Notes under the pieces: model-generated
Told to the model about the DNA's origin: nothing
What the model saw: the letters and a program-made list of their open reading frames with translations, nothing else
The model's database searches: none
Part shown: in pieces, positions 22,080 through 35,200 of the stretch
How the letters are laid out: each line of letters opens with the position of its first letter
Numbering within the stretch: the stretch's first letter is position 1
Translations under genes and position numbers: made by a program
From: Inia geoffrensis
Taxonomy: Eukaryota; Chordata; Mammalia; Artiodactyla; Iniidae
DNA: 64,000 bases
NCBI GenBank assembly: GCA_036417435.1
Contig: CM070910.1
Location: 83,374,784 to 83,438,783 of the forward strand
Direction of reading: 5' to 3'

Positions 22080-23892
22080 TACACAAACACTAACTCATGC
22101 CCTCAAACGTACGCTAACCCTTAAGCATTGTCGTACCCTATCCTGTACCCTAATCCCTCCCCATTCCCTAACCATAACCCTAAGCGAAACCCTGAACGTG
22201 ACCCTTTTCCGAGGCCTTACCCTCATCGGTGCCGTTGTCTTAACCAGTACACCAACACTAACTTGTGCTCTCACACTTACGCTAACCCTAAAGCATTGTC
22301 GTACCCTAACCTGTACCCTAATCCCTCTCCATTCCCTAACCCTAAACCTAACCCGAATCCTAACCCTGACCCTCACCCGAAGCCTTACCCTCACCCGTGC
22401 CCTACTCTTAACCAGGACACCAAGACTAACTCGTGCCCTCAAACGTACGCTAACACTAAACCGCAGAGGTACCCTAACCTGTACCCTAATCCCTCTCCAT
22501 TCCCTAACCCTAACCCTAACCTGAAACCTAACCATGACACTCACCCGAAACTTTACCCTCACCCGTGTCCTAATTTTAACCAGTACATCAACACTAACCC
22601 ATGCCCTCTAACGTACGCCAACCCTAAGCCATTGCCGTACCCTAACCTTTACCCTAATCAATCCCCATTCCCTAACCCTAACCCTAACCCTAACCCTTAA
22701 CGTGACCCTCTTCCGAGGCCTTACCCTCACCCGTGCCCTAATCGTAAGCAGTACACTAACACTAACTAGTGACCTCACACTTACGCTAAACCTTAAGCGT
22801 TGTGGTACCCTAAACTGTGCCCTAATATCTCCCCATTCCTTAACCCTAACCCTAACCCGAATCCTAACCCTGACCCTCACCCGAAGCCTTACCCTCACCC
22901 GTGCCCTAATCTTAACCAGGACACCAACACTAACTCGTGCCCTCACACGTACGCTAAACCTTAAGCGTTGTCGTACCCTAAATTGTACCCTAATCCCTCC
23001 CCATTCCTTAACCCTAACCCTAACCCCATCCCTAAACCTGACCCACCTCCGATGCCCTACCCTAACCAATGCCCTATTCTTAACCAGTACACAAACACTA
23101 ACTCATGCCCTCAAACGTACGCTAACCCTTAAGCATTGTCGTACCCTATCCTGTACCCTAATCCCTCCCCATTCCCTAACCATAACCCTAAGCGAAACCC
23201 TGAACGTGACCCTTTTCCGAGGCCTTACCCTCATCGGTGCCGTTGTCTTAACCAGTACACCAACACTAACTTGTGCCCTCACACTTACGCTAACCCTAAA
23301 GCATTGTCGTACCCTAACCTGTACCCTAATCCCTCTCCATTCCCTAACCCTAAACCTAACCCGAATCCTAACCCTGACCCTCACCCGAAGCCTTACCCTC
23401 ACCCGTGCCCTAATCTTAACCAGGACACCAAGACTAACTCGTGCGCTCAAACGTACGCTAACACTAAACCGCAGAGGTACCCTAACCTGTACCCTAATCC
23501 CTCTCCATTCCCTAACCCTAACCCTAACCTGAAACCTAACCATGACACTCATCCGAAACTTTACCCTCACCCGTGTCCTAATTTTAACCAGTACATCAAC
23601 ACTAACTCATGCCCTCTAACGAACGCCAACCCTAAGCCATTGCCGTACCCTAACCTGTACCCTAATCAATCCCCATTCCCTAACCCTAACCCTAACCCTA
23701 ACCCTTAACGTGACCCTCTTCCGAGGCCTTACCCTCACCCGTGCCCTAATCGTAAGCAGTACACTAACACTAACTAGTGACCTCACACGTACGCTAAACC
23801 TTAAGCGTTGTGGTATCCTAAACTGTGCCCTAATATCTCCCCATTCCCTAACCCTAACCCTAACCCGAATTCTATCCCTGACCCTCACCCGA
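22080..23892. repeat. 1.8-kb repeated block, copy 2 (offset 4872 bp)
   Basis: This is the second copy of 17208-19020. The offset is an exact multiple of 168, as expected for duplication by in-register unequal exchange. It continues into types 7 and 8, whereas copy 1 continues into type 1. Confidence 0.82.
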
Positions 23893-24241
23893 AACCTTAC
23901 CCTCACCCGTGCCCTAATCTTAACCAGGACACCAACACTAACTTGTGCCCTCACACGTACGCTAACCCTTAATTGTTGTCGTACCCTAAACTGTACCCTA
24001 ATCCCTCCCCATTCCCTAACCCTAACCCTAACCCGAATCCTAAACCTGACACTCACCTGAAGCCTTACCCTCACCCGTGCCCTAATCTTAACCAGGACAC
24101 TAACACTATCCCTTGCCCTCACACGAACGCTAACCCTTAAGCACTGTCGTACCCTGAGCTGTAGCCTAATCCCTCTTCATTCCTTAACCCTAACCCTAAC
24201 CCGAATCCTAACCCTGCCCCTCACCCGAAGCCTTACCCTCA

Positions 24242-24409
24242 CCCGTGCCCTAATCTTAACCAGGACACCAACACTAACTCGTGCCCTCACACGTACGCTA
24301 ACCCTTAAGCATTGTCGTACCCTAACCTGTACCCTAATCCCTCTCCATTCCCTAACCCTAACCCTAACCCGAATCCTAACTCTGACCCTCACCCGAAGAC
24401 TTACCCTCA
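24242..24409. repeat. Hybrid monomer 1::3
   Basis: It starts as type 1 (CACCAACACTAACTCG, CACACGTACGC) and continues as type 3 from CCCTTAAGCATTGTCG near 24301, ending with the type 3 CTCTGACCC and GAAGACTTACC. It is followed by type 4 at 24410. Type 2 is absent between the two halves. Confidence 0.8.
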
Positions 24410-24913
24410 CCCGTGCCCTAATCTTAACCAGGACACCAAGACTAACTCGTGCCCTCAAACGTACGCTAAAACTAAACCGCAGCGGTACCCTAACCTGTAC
24501 CCTAATCCCTCTCCATTCCCTAACCCTAACCCTAACCTGAAACCTAACCATGACACTCACCCGAAACTTTACCCTCACCCGTGTCCTAATTTTAACCAGT
24601 ACATCAACACTAACCCATGCCCTCTAACGTACGCCAACCCTAAGCCATTGCCGTACCCTAACCTTTACCCTAATCAATCCCCATTCCCTAACCCTAACCC
24701 TAACCCTAACCCTTAACGTGACCCTCTTCCGAGGCCTTACCCTCACCCGTGCCCTAATCGTAAGCAGTACACTAACACTAACTAGTGACCTCACACGTAC
24801 GCTAAACCTTAAGCGTTGTGGTACCCTAAACTGTGCCCTAATATCTCCCCATTCCTTAACCCTAACCCTAACCCGAATCCTAACCCTGACCCTCACCCGA
24901 AGCCTTACCCTCA

Positions 24914-25081
24914 CCCGTGCCCTAATCTTAACCAGGACACCAACACTAACTCGTGCCCTCACACGTACGCTAAACCTTAAGCGTTGTCGTACCCTAAATT
25001 GTACCCTAATCCCTCCCCATTCCCTAACCCTAACCCTAACCCGAATCCTAAACCTGACACTCACCTGAAGCCTTACCCTCA
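24914..25081. repeat. Hybrid monomer 1::7
   Basis: The first half is type 1 (AAGCGTTGTCG, AAATTGTACC). The second half is type 7 (CATTCCCTAACC, AAACCTGACACTC, CACCTGAAGCC). It is followed by type 8 at 25082. It sits one monomer after a 6::8 hybrid, so an eight-monomer spacing (24718-26062) is restored with an altered order. Confidence 0.78.
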
Positions 25082-28000
25082 CCCGTGCCCTAATCTTAAC
25101 CAGGACACTAACACTATCCCTTGCCCTCACACGAACGCTAACCCTTAAGCACTGTCGTACCCTGAGCTGTCGCCTAATCTCTCTGCATTCCTTAACCCTA
25201 ACCCTAACCCGAATCCTAACCCTGACCCTCACCCGAAGCCTTACCCTCACCCGTGCCCTAATCTTAACCAGGACACCAACACTAACTCGTGCCCTCACAC
25301 GTACGCTAAACCTTAAGCGTTGTCGTACCCTAAATTGTACCCTAATCCCTCCCCATTCCTTAACCCTAAACCTAACCCCATCCCTAAACCTGACCCACCT
25401 CCGATGCCGTACCCTAACCAATGCCCTATTCTTAACCAGTACACCAACACTAACTCATGCCCTCAAACGTACGCTAACCCTTAAGCATTGTCGTACCCTA
25501 TCCTGTACCCTAATCCCTCCCCATTCCCTAACCCTAACCGTAAGCGAAACCCTGAACGTGACCCTTTTCCGAGGCCTTACCCTCATCGGTGCCGTTGTCT
25601 TAACCAGTACACCAACACTAACTTGTGCCCTCACACTTACGCTAACCCTAAAGCATTGTCGTACCCTAACCTGTACCCTAATCCCTCTCCATTCACTAAC
25701 CCTAACCCTAACCCGAATCCTAACCCTGACCCTCACCCGAAGCCTTACCCTCACCCGTGCCCTAATCTTAACCAGGACACCAAGACTAACTCGTGCCCTC
25801 AAACGTACGCTAACACTAAACCGCAGAGGTACCCTAACCTGTACCCTAATCCCTCTCCATTCCCTAACCCTAACCCTAACCTGAAACCTAACCATGACAC
25901 TCATCCGAAACTTTACCCTCACCCGTGTCCTAATTTTAACCAGTACATCAACACTAACTCATGCCCTCTAACGAACGCCAACCCTAAGCCATTGCCGTAC
26001 CCTAACCTGTACCCTAATCAATCCCCATTCCCTAACCCTAACCCTAACCCTAACCCTTAACGTGACCCTCTTCCGAGGCCTTACCGTCACCCGTGCCCTA
26101 ATCGTAAGCAGTACACTAACACTAACTAGTGACCTCACACGTACGCTAAACCTTAAGCGTTGTGGTATCCTAAACTGTGCCCTAATATCTCCCCATTCCC
26201 TAACCCTAACCCTAACCCGAATTCTATCCCTGACCCTCACCCGAAACCTTACCCTCACCCGTGCCCTAATCTTAAGCAGGACACCAACACTAACTTGTGC
26301 CCTCACACGTACGCTAACCCTTAATTGTTGTAGTACCCTAAACTGTACCCTAATCCCTCCCCATTCCCTAACCCTAACCCTAATCCGAATCCTAAACCTG
26401 ACACTCACCTGAAGCCTTACCCTCACCCGTGCCCTAATCTTAACCAGGACACTAACAATATCCCTTACCCTCACACGAACGCTAACCCTTAAGCACTGTC
26501 ATACCCTGAGCTGTAGCCTAATCCCTCTGCATTCCTTAACCCTAACCCTAACCCGAATCCTAACCCTGACCCTCACCCGAAGCCTTACCCTCACCCGTGC
26601 CCTAATCTTAACCAGGACACCAACACTAACTCGTGCCCTCACACGTACGCTAAACCTTAAGCGTTGTCGTACCCTAAATTGTACCCTAATCCCTCCCGAT
26701 TCCTTAACCCTAACCCTAACCCCATCCCTAAACCTGACCCACTTCCGATGCCCTACCCTAACCAATGCCCTAATCTTAACAAGTACACAAACACTAACTC
26801 ATGCCCTCAAACGTACGCTAACCCTTAAGCATTGTTGTACCCTATCCTGTACCCAAATCCCTCCCCATTCCCTAACCCTAATCCTTAGCGAAACCCTGAA
26901 TGTGACCCTTTTCCGAGGCCTTACCCTCATCGGTGCCGTTGTCTTAACCAGTACACCAACACTAACTCGTGCCCTCACACTTACGCTAACCCTTAAGCAT
27001 TGTCGTACCCTAAACTGTACCCTAATCCCTCTCCATTCCCTAACCCTAACCCTAACCCGAATCCTAACTCTGACCCTCACCCGAAGACTTACCCTCACCC
27101 GTGCCCTAATCTTAACCAGGACACCAAGACTAACTCGTGCCCTCAAACGTACGCTAACACTAAACCGCAGCGATACCCTAACCTGTACCCTAATCCCTCT
27201 CCATTCCCTAACCCTAACCCTAACCTGAAACCTAACCATGACACTCACCCGAAACTTTACCCTCACCCGTGTCCTAATTTTAACCAGTACATCAACACTA
27301 ACCCATGCCCTCTAACGTACGCCAACCCTAAGCCATTGCCGTACCCTAACCTGTACCCTAATCAATCCCCATTCCCTAACCCTAACCCTAACCCTAACCC
27401 TTATCGTGACCCTCTTCCGAGGCCTTACCCTCACCCGTGCCCTAATCGTAAGCAGTACACTAACACTAACTAGTGACCTCACACGTACGCTAAACCTTAA
27501 GCGTTGTGGTACCCTAAACTGTGCCCTAATATCTCCCCATTCCTTAACCCTAACCCTAACCCGAATCCTAACCCTGACCCTCACCCGAAGCCTTACCCTC
27601 ACCCATGCCCTAATCTTAACCAGGACACCAACACTAACTCGTGCCCTCACACGTACGTTAAACCTTAAGCGTTGTCGTACCCTACATTGTACCCTAATCC
27701 CTCCCCATTCCTTAACCCTAACCCTAACCCCATCCCTAAACCTGACCCACCTCCGATGCCCTACCCTAACCAATGCCCTATTCTTAACCAGTACACAAAC
27801 AATAACTCATGCCCTCAAACGTACGCTAACCCTTAAGCATTGTCGTACCCTATCCTGTACCCTAATCCCTCCCCATTCCCTAACCCTAACCCTAAGCGAA
27901 ACCCTGAAAGTGACCCTTTTCCGAGGCCTTACCCTCATCGGTGCCGTTGTCTTAACCAGTACACCAACACTAACTTTTGCCCTCACACTTACGCTAACCC

Positions 28001-28777
28001 TAAAGCATTGTCGTACCCTAACCTGTACCCTAATCCCTCTCCATTCCCTAACCCTAACCCGAACCCGAATCCTAACCCTGACCCTCACCCAAAGCCTTAC
28101 CCTCACCCGTGCCCTAATCTTAACCAGGACACCAAGACTAACTCGTGCCCTCAAACGTACGCTAACACTAAACCGCAGAGGTACCCTAACCTGTACCCTA
28201 ATCCCTCTCCATTCCCTAACCCTAACCCTAACCTGGAACCTAACCATGACACTCATCCGAAACTTTACCCTCATCTGTGTCCTAATTTTAACCAGTACAT
28301 CAACACTAACTCATGCCCTCTAACGAACGCCAACCCTAAGCCATTGCCGTACCCTAACCTGTACCCTAATCAATCCCCATTCCCTAACCCTAACCCTAAC
28401 CCTAACCCTTAACGTGACCCTCTTCCGAGGCCTTACCCTCACCCGTGCCCTAATCGTAAGCAGTACACTAACACTAACTAGTGACCTCGCACGTACGCTA
28501 AACCTTAAGCTTTGTGGTATCCTAAACTGTGCCCTAATATCTCCCCATTCCCTAACCCTAACCCTAACCCGAATTCTATGCCTGACCCTCACCCGAAACC
28601 TTACCCTCACCCGTGCCCTAATCTTAAGCAGGACACCAACACTAACTTGTGCCCTCACACGTACGCTAACCCTTAATTGTTGTCGTACCCTAAACTGTAC
28701 CCTAATCCCTCCCCATTCCCTAACCCTAACCCTAACCCGAATCCTAACCCTGACACTCACCTGAAGCCTTACCCTCA

Positions 28778-28945
28778 CCCGTGCCCTAATCTTAACCAGG
28801 ACACTAACACTATCCCTTGCCCTCACACGAACGCTAACCCTTAAGCATTGTCGTACCCTAACCTGTACCCTAATCCCTCTCCATTCCCTAACCCTAACCC
28901 TAACCCGAATCCTAACTCTGACCCTCACCCGAAGACTTACCCTCA
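28778..28945. repeat. Hybrid monomer 8::3, creating a five-monomer unit
   Basis: It begins as type 8 (CACTAACACTATCCC, CACACGAACGC) and changes to type 3 at CTTAAGCATTGTCG near 28843, ending with GAAGACTTACC before type 4 at 28946. The spacing 28414-29254 is 840 bp (6, 7, 8::3, 4, 5). Confidence 0.82.
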
Positions 28946-29253
28946 CCCGTGCCCTAATCTTAACCAGGACACCAAGACTAACTCGTGCCCTCAAACGTAC
29001 GCTAACACTAAACCGCAGCGGTACCCTAACCTGTACCCTAATCCCTCTCCATTCCCTAACCCTAACCCTAACCTGAAACCTAACCATGACACTCACCCGA
29101 AACTTTACCCTCACCCGTGTCCTAATTTTAACCAGTACATCAACACTAACCCATGCCCTCTAACGTACGCTAACCCTAAGCCATTGCCGTACCCTAACCT
29201 TTACCCTAATCAATCCCCATTCCCTAACCCTAACCCTAACCCTAACCCTTAAC

Positions 29254-32200
29254 GTGACCCTCTTCCGAGGCCTTACCCTCACCCGTGCCCTAATCGTAAG
29301 CAGTACACTAACACTAACTAGTGACCTCACACGTACGCTAAACCTTAAGCGTTGTGGTACCCTAAACTGTGCCCTAATATCTCCCCATTCCTTAACCCTA
29401 ACCCTAACCCGAATCCTAACCCTGACCCTCACCCGAAGCCTTACCCTCACCCGTGCCCTAATCTTAACCAGGACACCAACACTAACTCGTGCCCTCACAC
29501 GTACGCTAAACCTTAAGCGTTGTCGTACCCTAAATTGTACCCTAATCCCTCCCCATTCCTTAACCCTAACCCTAACCCCATCCCTAAACCTGACCCACTT
29601 CCGATGCCCTACCCTAACCAATGCCCTAATAGTAACCAGTACACAAACACTAACTCATGCCCTCAAACGTACGCTAACCCTTAAGCATTGTTGTACCCTA
29701 TCCTGTACCCTAATACCTCCCCATTCCCTAACCCTAACCCTAAGCGAAACCCTGAACGTGACCCTTTTCCGAGGCCTTACCCTCAACGGTGCCGTTGTCT
29801 TAACCAGTACACCAACACTTACTCGTGCCCTCACACTTACGCTAACCCTTAAGCATTGTCGTACCCTAACCTGTACCCTAATCCCTCTCCATTCCCTAAC
29901 CCTAACCCTAACCCGAATCCTAACTCTGACCCTCACCCGAAGACTTACCCTCACCCGTGCCCTAATCTTAACCAGGACACCAAGACTAACTCGTGCCCTC
30001 AAACGTACGATAACACTAAACCGCAGCGGTACCCTAAACTGTACCCTAACCCCTCTCCATTACCTAACCCTAACCCTAACCTGAAACCTAACCATGACAC
30101 TCACCCGAAACTTTACCCTCACCCGTGTCCTAATTTTAACCAGTACATCAACACTAACCCATGCCCTCTAACGTACGCCAACCCTAAGCCATTGCCGTAC
30201 CCTAACGTGTACCCTAATCAATCCCCATTCCCTAACCCTAACCCTAACCCTTAACGTGACCCTCTTCCGAGGCCTTAGCCTCACCCGTGCCCTAATCCTA
30301 AGCAGTACACTAACACTAACTAGTGACCTCACACGAACTCTAAACCTTAAGCGTTGTGGTACACTAAACTGTGCCCTAATATCTCCCCATTCCCTAACCC
30401 TAACCCTAACCCGAATTCTATCCCTGAACCTCACCCGAAACCTTACCCTCACCCGTGCCCTAATCTTAACCAGGACACTAACACTAAACCTTGCCCTCAC
30501 ACGAACGTTAACCCTTAAGCACTGTCGTACCCTAAGCTGTACCCTAATCCCTCTGCATTCCTTAACCCTAACCCTAACCCGAATCCTAACCCTGACCCTC
30601 ACCCGAAGCCTTACCCTCACCCGTGCCCTAATCTTAACCAGGACACCAACACTAAATCGTGCCCTCACACGTACGCTAAACCTTAAGCATTGTCGTACCC
30701 TAAATTGTACCCTAATCCCTCCCCATTCCTTACCCGTAACCCTAACCCCATCCCTAAACCTGACCCACTTACGATGCCCTACCCTAACCAATGCCCTAAT
30801 CTTAACCAGTACACAAACACTAACTCATGGCCTCAAACCTACGCTAACCCTTAAGCATTGTCGTACCCTATCCTGTACCCTAATCCCTCCCCATTCCCTA
30901 ACCCTAACCCTAAGCGAAACCCTGAACGTGACCCTTTAACGAGGCCTTACCCTCATCGGTGCCGTTTTCTTAACCAGTACACCAACACTAACTAGTGCCC
31001 TCACACTTACGCTAACCCTTAAGCATTGTCGTACCCTAACCTGTACCCTAATCCCTCTCCATTCCCTAACCCTAACCCTAACCCGAATCCTAACCCTGAC
31101 CCTCACCCGAAGCTTTACCCTCACCCGTGCCCTAATCTTAACCAGGACACCAAGACTAACTCGTGCCCTCAAACGTACGCTAACACTAAACCGCAGCGGT
31201 ACCCTAACCTGTACCCTAATCCCTCTCCATTCCCTAACCCTAAACCTAACCTGAAACCTAACCATGACACTCACCCGAAACTTTACCCTCACCCGTGTCC
31301 TAATTTTAACCAGTACATCAACACTAACCCATGCCCTCTAACGTACGCCAACCCTAAGCCATTGCCGTACCCTAACCTGTACCCTAATCAATCCCCATTC
31401 CCTAACCCTAACCCTAACCCTTAACGTGACCCTCTTCCGAGGCCTTACCCTCACCCGTGCGCTAATCGTAAGAAGTACACTAACACTAACTAGTGACCTC
31501 ACACATACGCTAAACCTTAAGCGTTGTGCTACCCTAAACTGTGCCCTAATATCTCCCCATTCCCTAACCCTAACCCTAACCCGAATTCTATCCCTGACCC
31601 TCACCCAAAACCTTACCCTCACCCGTGCCCTAATCTTAACCAGGACACCAAAACTAATTTGTGCCCTCACACGTACGCTAACCCTTAATCGTTGTCGTAC
31701 CCTAAACTGTACCCTAATCCCTCCCCATTCCCTAACCCTAACCCTAACCCGAATCCTAACCCTGACCCTCACCTGAAGCCTTACCCTCACCCGTGCCCTA
31801 TTCTTAACCAGGACACTAACACTAACCCTTGCCCTCACACGAACGCTAACCCTTAAGCACTGTCGTACCCTAAGCCGTACCCTAAACCCTCTGCAATCCT
31901 TAACCCTAACCCTAACACAAATCCTAACCCTGACCTTCACCCGAAGCCTTACCCTCACCCTTGCCCTAATCTTAACCAGGACACCAACACTAACTCGTGC
32001 CCTCACACGTATGCTAAACCTTAAGCGTTGTCGTACCCTAAATTGTACCCTAATCCCTCCCCATTCCTTAACCCTAACCCTAACCCCATCCCTAAACCTG
32101 ACCCACTTCCGATGCCCTACCCTAACCAATGCCCTAATCTTAACCAGTACACAAACACTAACTCATGCCCTCAAACGTACGCTAACCCTTAAGCATTGTC

Positions 32201-35200
32201 GTACCCTATCCTGTACCCTAATCCCTCCCCATTCCCTAACCCTAACCCTAAGCGAAACCCTGAACGTGACCCTTTTCCGAGGCCTTACCCTCATCGGTGC
32301 CGTTGTCTTAACCAGTACACCAACACTAACTCGTGCCCTCACACTTACACTAATCCTTAAGCATTGTCGTACCCTAACCTGTACCATAATCCCTCTCCAT
32401 TCCCTAACCCTAACCCTAACCCGAATCCTAACCCTGACCCTCACACGAAGCCTTACCCTCACCAGTGCCCTAATCTTAACCAGGACACCAAGACTAACTC
32501 GTGCCCTCACACGTATGCTAACACTAAACCGCAGCGGTACCCTAACCTGTACCCTAATCCCTCTCCATTCCCTAACCCTAACCCTAACCTGAAACCTAAC
32601 CATGACACTCACCCGAAACTTTACCCTCACCCGTGTCCTAATTTTAACCAATACATCAACACTAACCCATGCCCTCTAAGGTATGCCAACCGTAAGCCAT
32701 TGCCGTACCCTAACCTGTACCCTAATCAATCCCCATTCCCTAACCCTAACCCTAACCCTAACCCTTAACGTGACCCTCTTCCGAGGCCTTACCCTCGCCC
32801 GTGCCCTAATCGTAAGCAGTACACTAACACTAACTAGTGACCTCACACGTACGCTAAACCTTAAGCGTTGTAGTACCCTAAACTGTGCCCTAATATCTCC
32901 CCATTCCCTAACCCTAACCCTAACCCGAATTCTATCCCTGACCCTCACCCGAAACCTTAACCTCACCCGTGCCCTAATCTTAACCAGGACACCAACACTA
33001 ACTTGTTCCCTCACACGTACGCTAACCCTTAATCGTTGTCGAACACTAAACTGTACCCTAATTCCTCCCCATTCCCTAACCCTAACCCTAACCCGAATCC
33101 TAACCCTGACCCTCACCTGAAGCCTTACCCTCACCCGTGCCCTAATCTTAACCAGGACACTAACACTAACCCTTGCCCTCCCACGAACGCTAACCCTTAA
33201 GCACTGTCGTACCCTAAGCTGTACCCTAATCCCTCTGCATTCCTTAACCCTAACCTTAACCCGAATCCTAACCCTGACCCTCACCCGAAGCCTTACCCTC
33301 ACCCCTGCCCTAATCTTAACCAGGACACCAACACTAACTGGTGCCCACACACGTACGCTAAACCTTAAGCGTTGTCGTACCCTAAATTGTACCCTACTCC
33401 CTCCCAATTCCTTAACCCTAACCCTAACCCCATCCCTAAACCTGACCCACTTCCGATGCCCTACCCTAACAAATGCCCTAATCTTAACCAGTACACAAAC
33501 ACTAACTCATGCCCTCAAATGTACGCTAACCCTTAAGCATTGTCGTACCCTATCCTGTACCCTAATCCCTCCCCATTCCCTAACCCTAACCCTAAGCGAA
33601 ACCCTGAACGTGACGCTTTTCCGAGGCCTTACCCTCATCGGTGCCGTTGTCTTAACCAGTACACCAACACTAACTCGTGCCCTCACACTTACGCTAACCC
33701 TTAAGCATTGTCGTACCCTAACCTGTACCCTAATCCCTCTCCATTCCCTAACCCTAACCCTAACCTGAAACCTAACCATGACACTCACCCGAAACTTTAC
33801 CCTCACCCGTGTCCTAATTTTAACCAGTACATCATCACTAACCTATGCCCTCTAAAGTACGCCAACCCTAAGCCATTGCCGTACCCAAACCTGTACCCTA
33901 ATCAATCCCCATTCCCTAACCCTAACCCTAACCCTAACCCTTAACGTGACCCTCTTCCGAGGCCTTACCCTCGCCCGTGCCCTAATCGTAAGCAGTACAC
34001 TAACACTAACTAGTGACCTCACACGTACGCTAAACCTTAAGCGTTGTGGTACCCTAAACTGTGCGCTAATATCTCCCCATTTCCTAACCCTAACCCTAAC
34101 CCGAATTCTATCCCTGACCCTCACCCGAAACCTTACCCTCACCCGTGCCCTAATCTTAACCAGGACACCAACACTAAATTGTGCCCTCACACGTACGCTA
34201 ACCCTTAATAGTTGTCGTACCCTAAACTGTACCCTAATCCCTCCCCATTCCCTAACTCTAACCCTAACCCGAATCCTAACCCTGACCCTCACCCGAAGGC
34301 TTACCCTCACCCGTGCCCTTATCTTAACCAGGACACCAACACTAACTCGTACCCTTACACGTACGCTAAACCATAAGCGTTGTCGTACCCTAAATTGTAC
34401 CCTAATCCCTCCCCATTCCTTAACCCTAACCCTAAACCCATCCCTAAAACTGACCCACTTCCGATGCCCTACCCTAACCAATGCCCTAATCTTAACCAGT
34501 ACACAAACACTAACTCATACCCTCAAACGTATGCTAACCCTTAAGCATTGTCGTACCCTATCCTGTACCCTAATCCCTCTCCATTCCCTAACCCTAACAC
34601 TAAGCGAAACCCTGAACTTGACCCTTTTCCGAGGCCTTACCCTCATCGGTGCCGTTGTCTTAACCAGTACACCAACACTAACTCGTGCCCTCACACATAC
34701 GCTAACCCTTAAGCATTGTCGTACCCTAACCTGTACCCTAATCCCTCTCCATTCCCTAACCCTAACCCTAACCCGAATCCTATCCCTGACCCTCACCCGA
34801 AGCCTTACCCTCACCCGTGCCCTAATCTTAACCAGGACACCAAGACTAACTCGTGCTCTCACACGTACGCTAACACTAACCCGCAGCGGTACCCTAACCT
34901 GTACCCTAATCCCTCTCCATTCCCTAACCCTAACCCTAACCTGAAACCTAACCATGACACTCACCCGAAACTTTACCCTCACCCGTGTCCTAATTTTAAC
35001 CAGTACATCAACACTAACCCATGCCCTCTAACGTACGCCAACCCTAAGCCATTGCCGTACCCTAACCTGTACCCTAATCAATCCCCATTCCCTAACCCTA
35101 ACCCTAACCCTAACCCTTAACGTGACCCTCTTCCGAGGCCTTACCCTCACCCGTGGCCTAATCGTAAGCAGTACACTAACACTAACTAGTGACCTCACAC

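Larger units (their letters stand above)
14134..29253. repeat. Central regular higher-order-repeat block, 90 monomers without net indel
   Basis: Type 5/6 boundaries lie at 14134, 15478, 16486, 17830, 18838, 20350, 21694, 22702, 23710, 24718, 26062, 27406, 28414 and 29254. Every spacing is an exact multiple of 168 (840, 1008, 1344 or 1512 bp). The 15120 bp therefore hold exactly 90 monomers and no net insertion or deletion. The spacings correspond to 5, 6, 8 or 9 monomers and reflect hybrid monomers formed in register. This is the most regular part of the window. No gene was seen. Confidence 0.92.
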
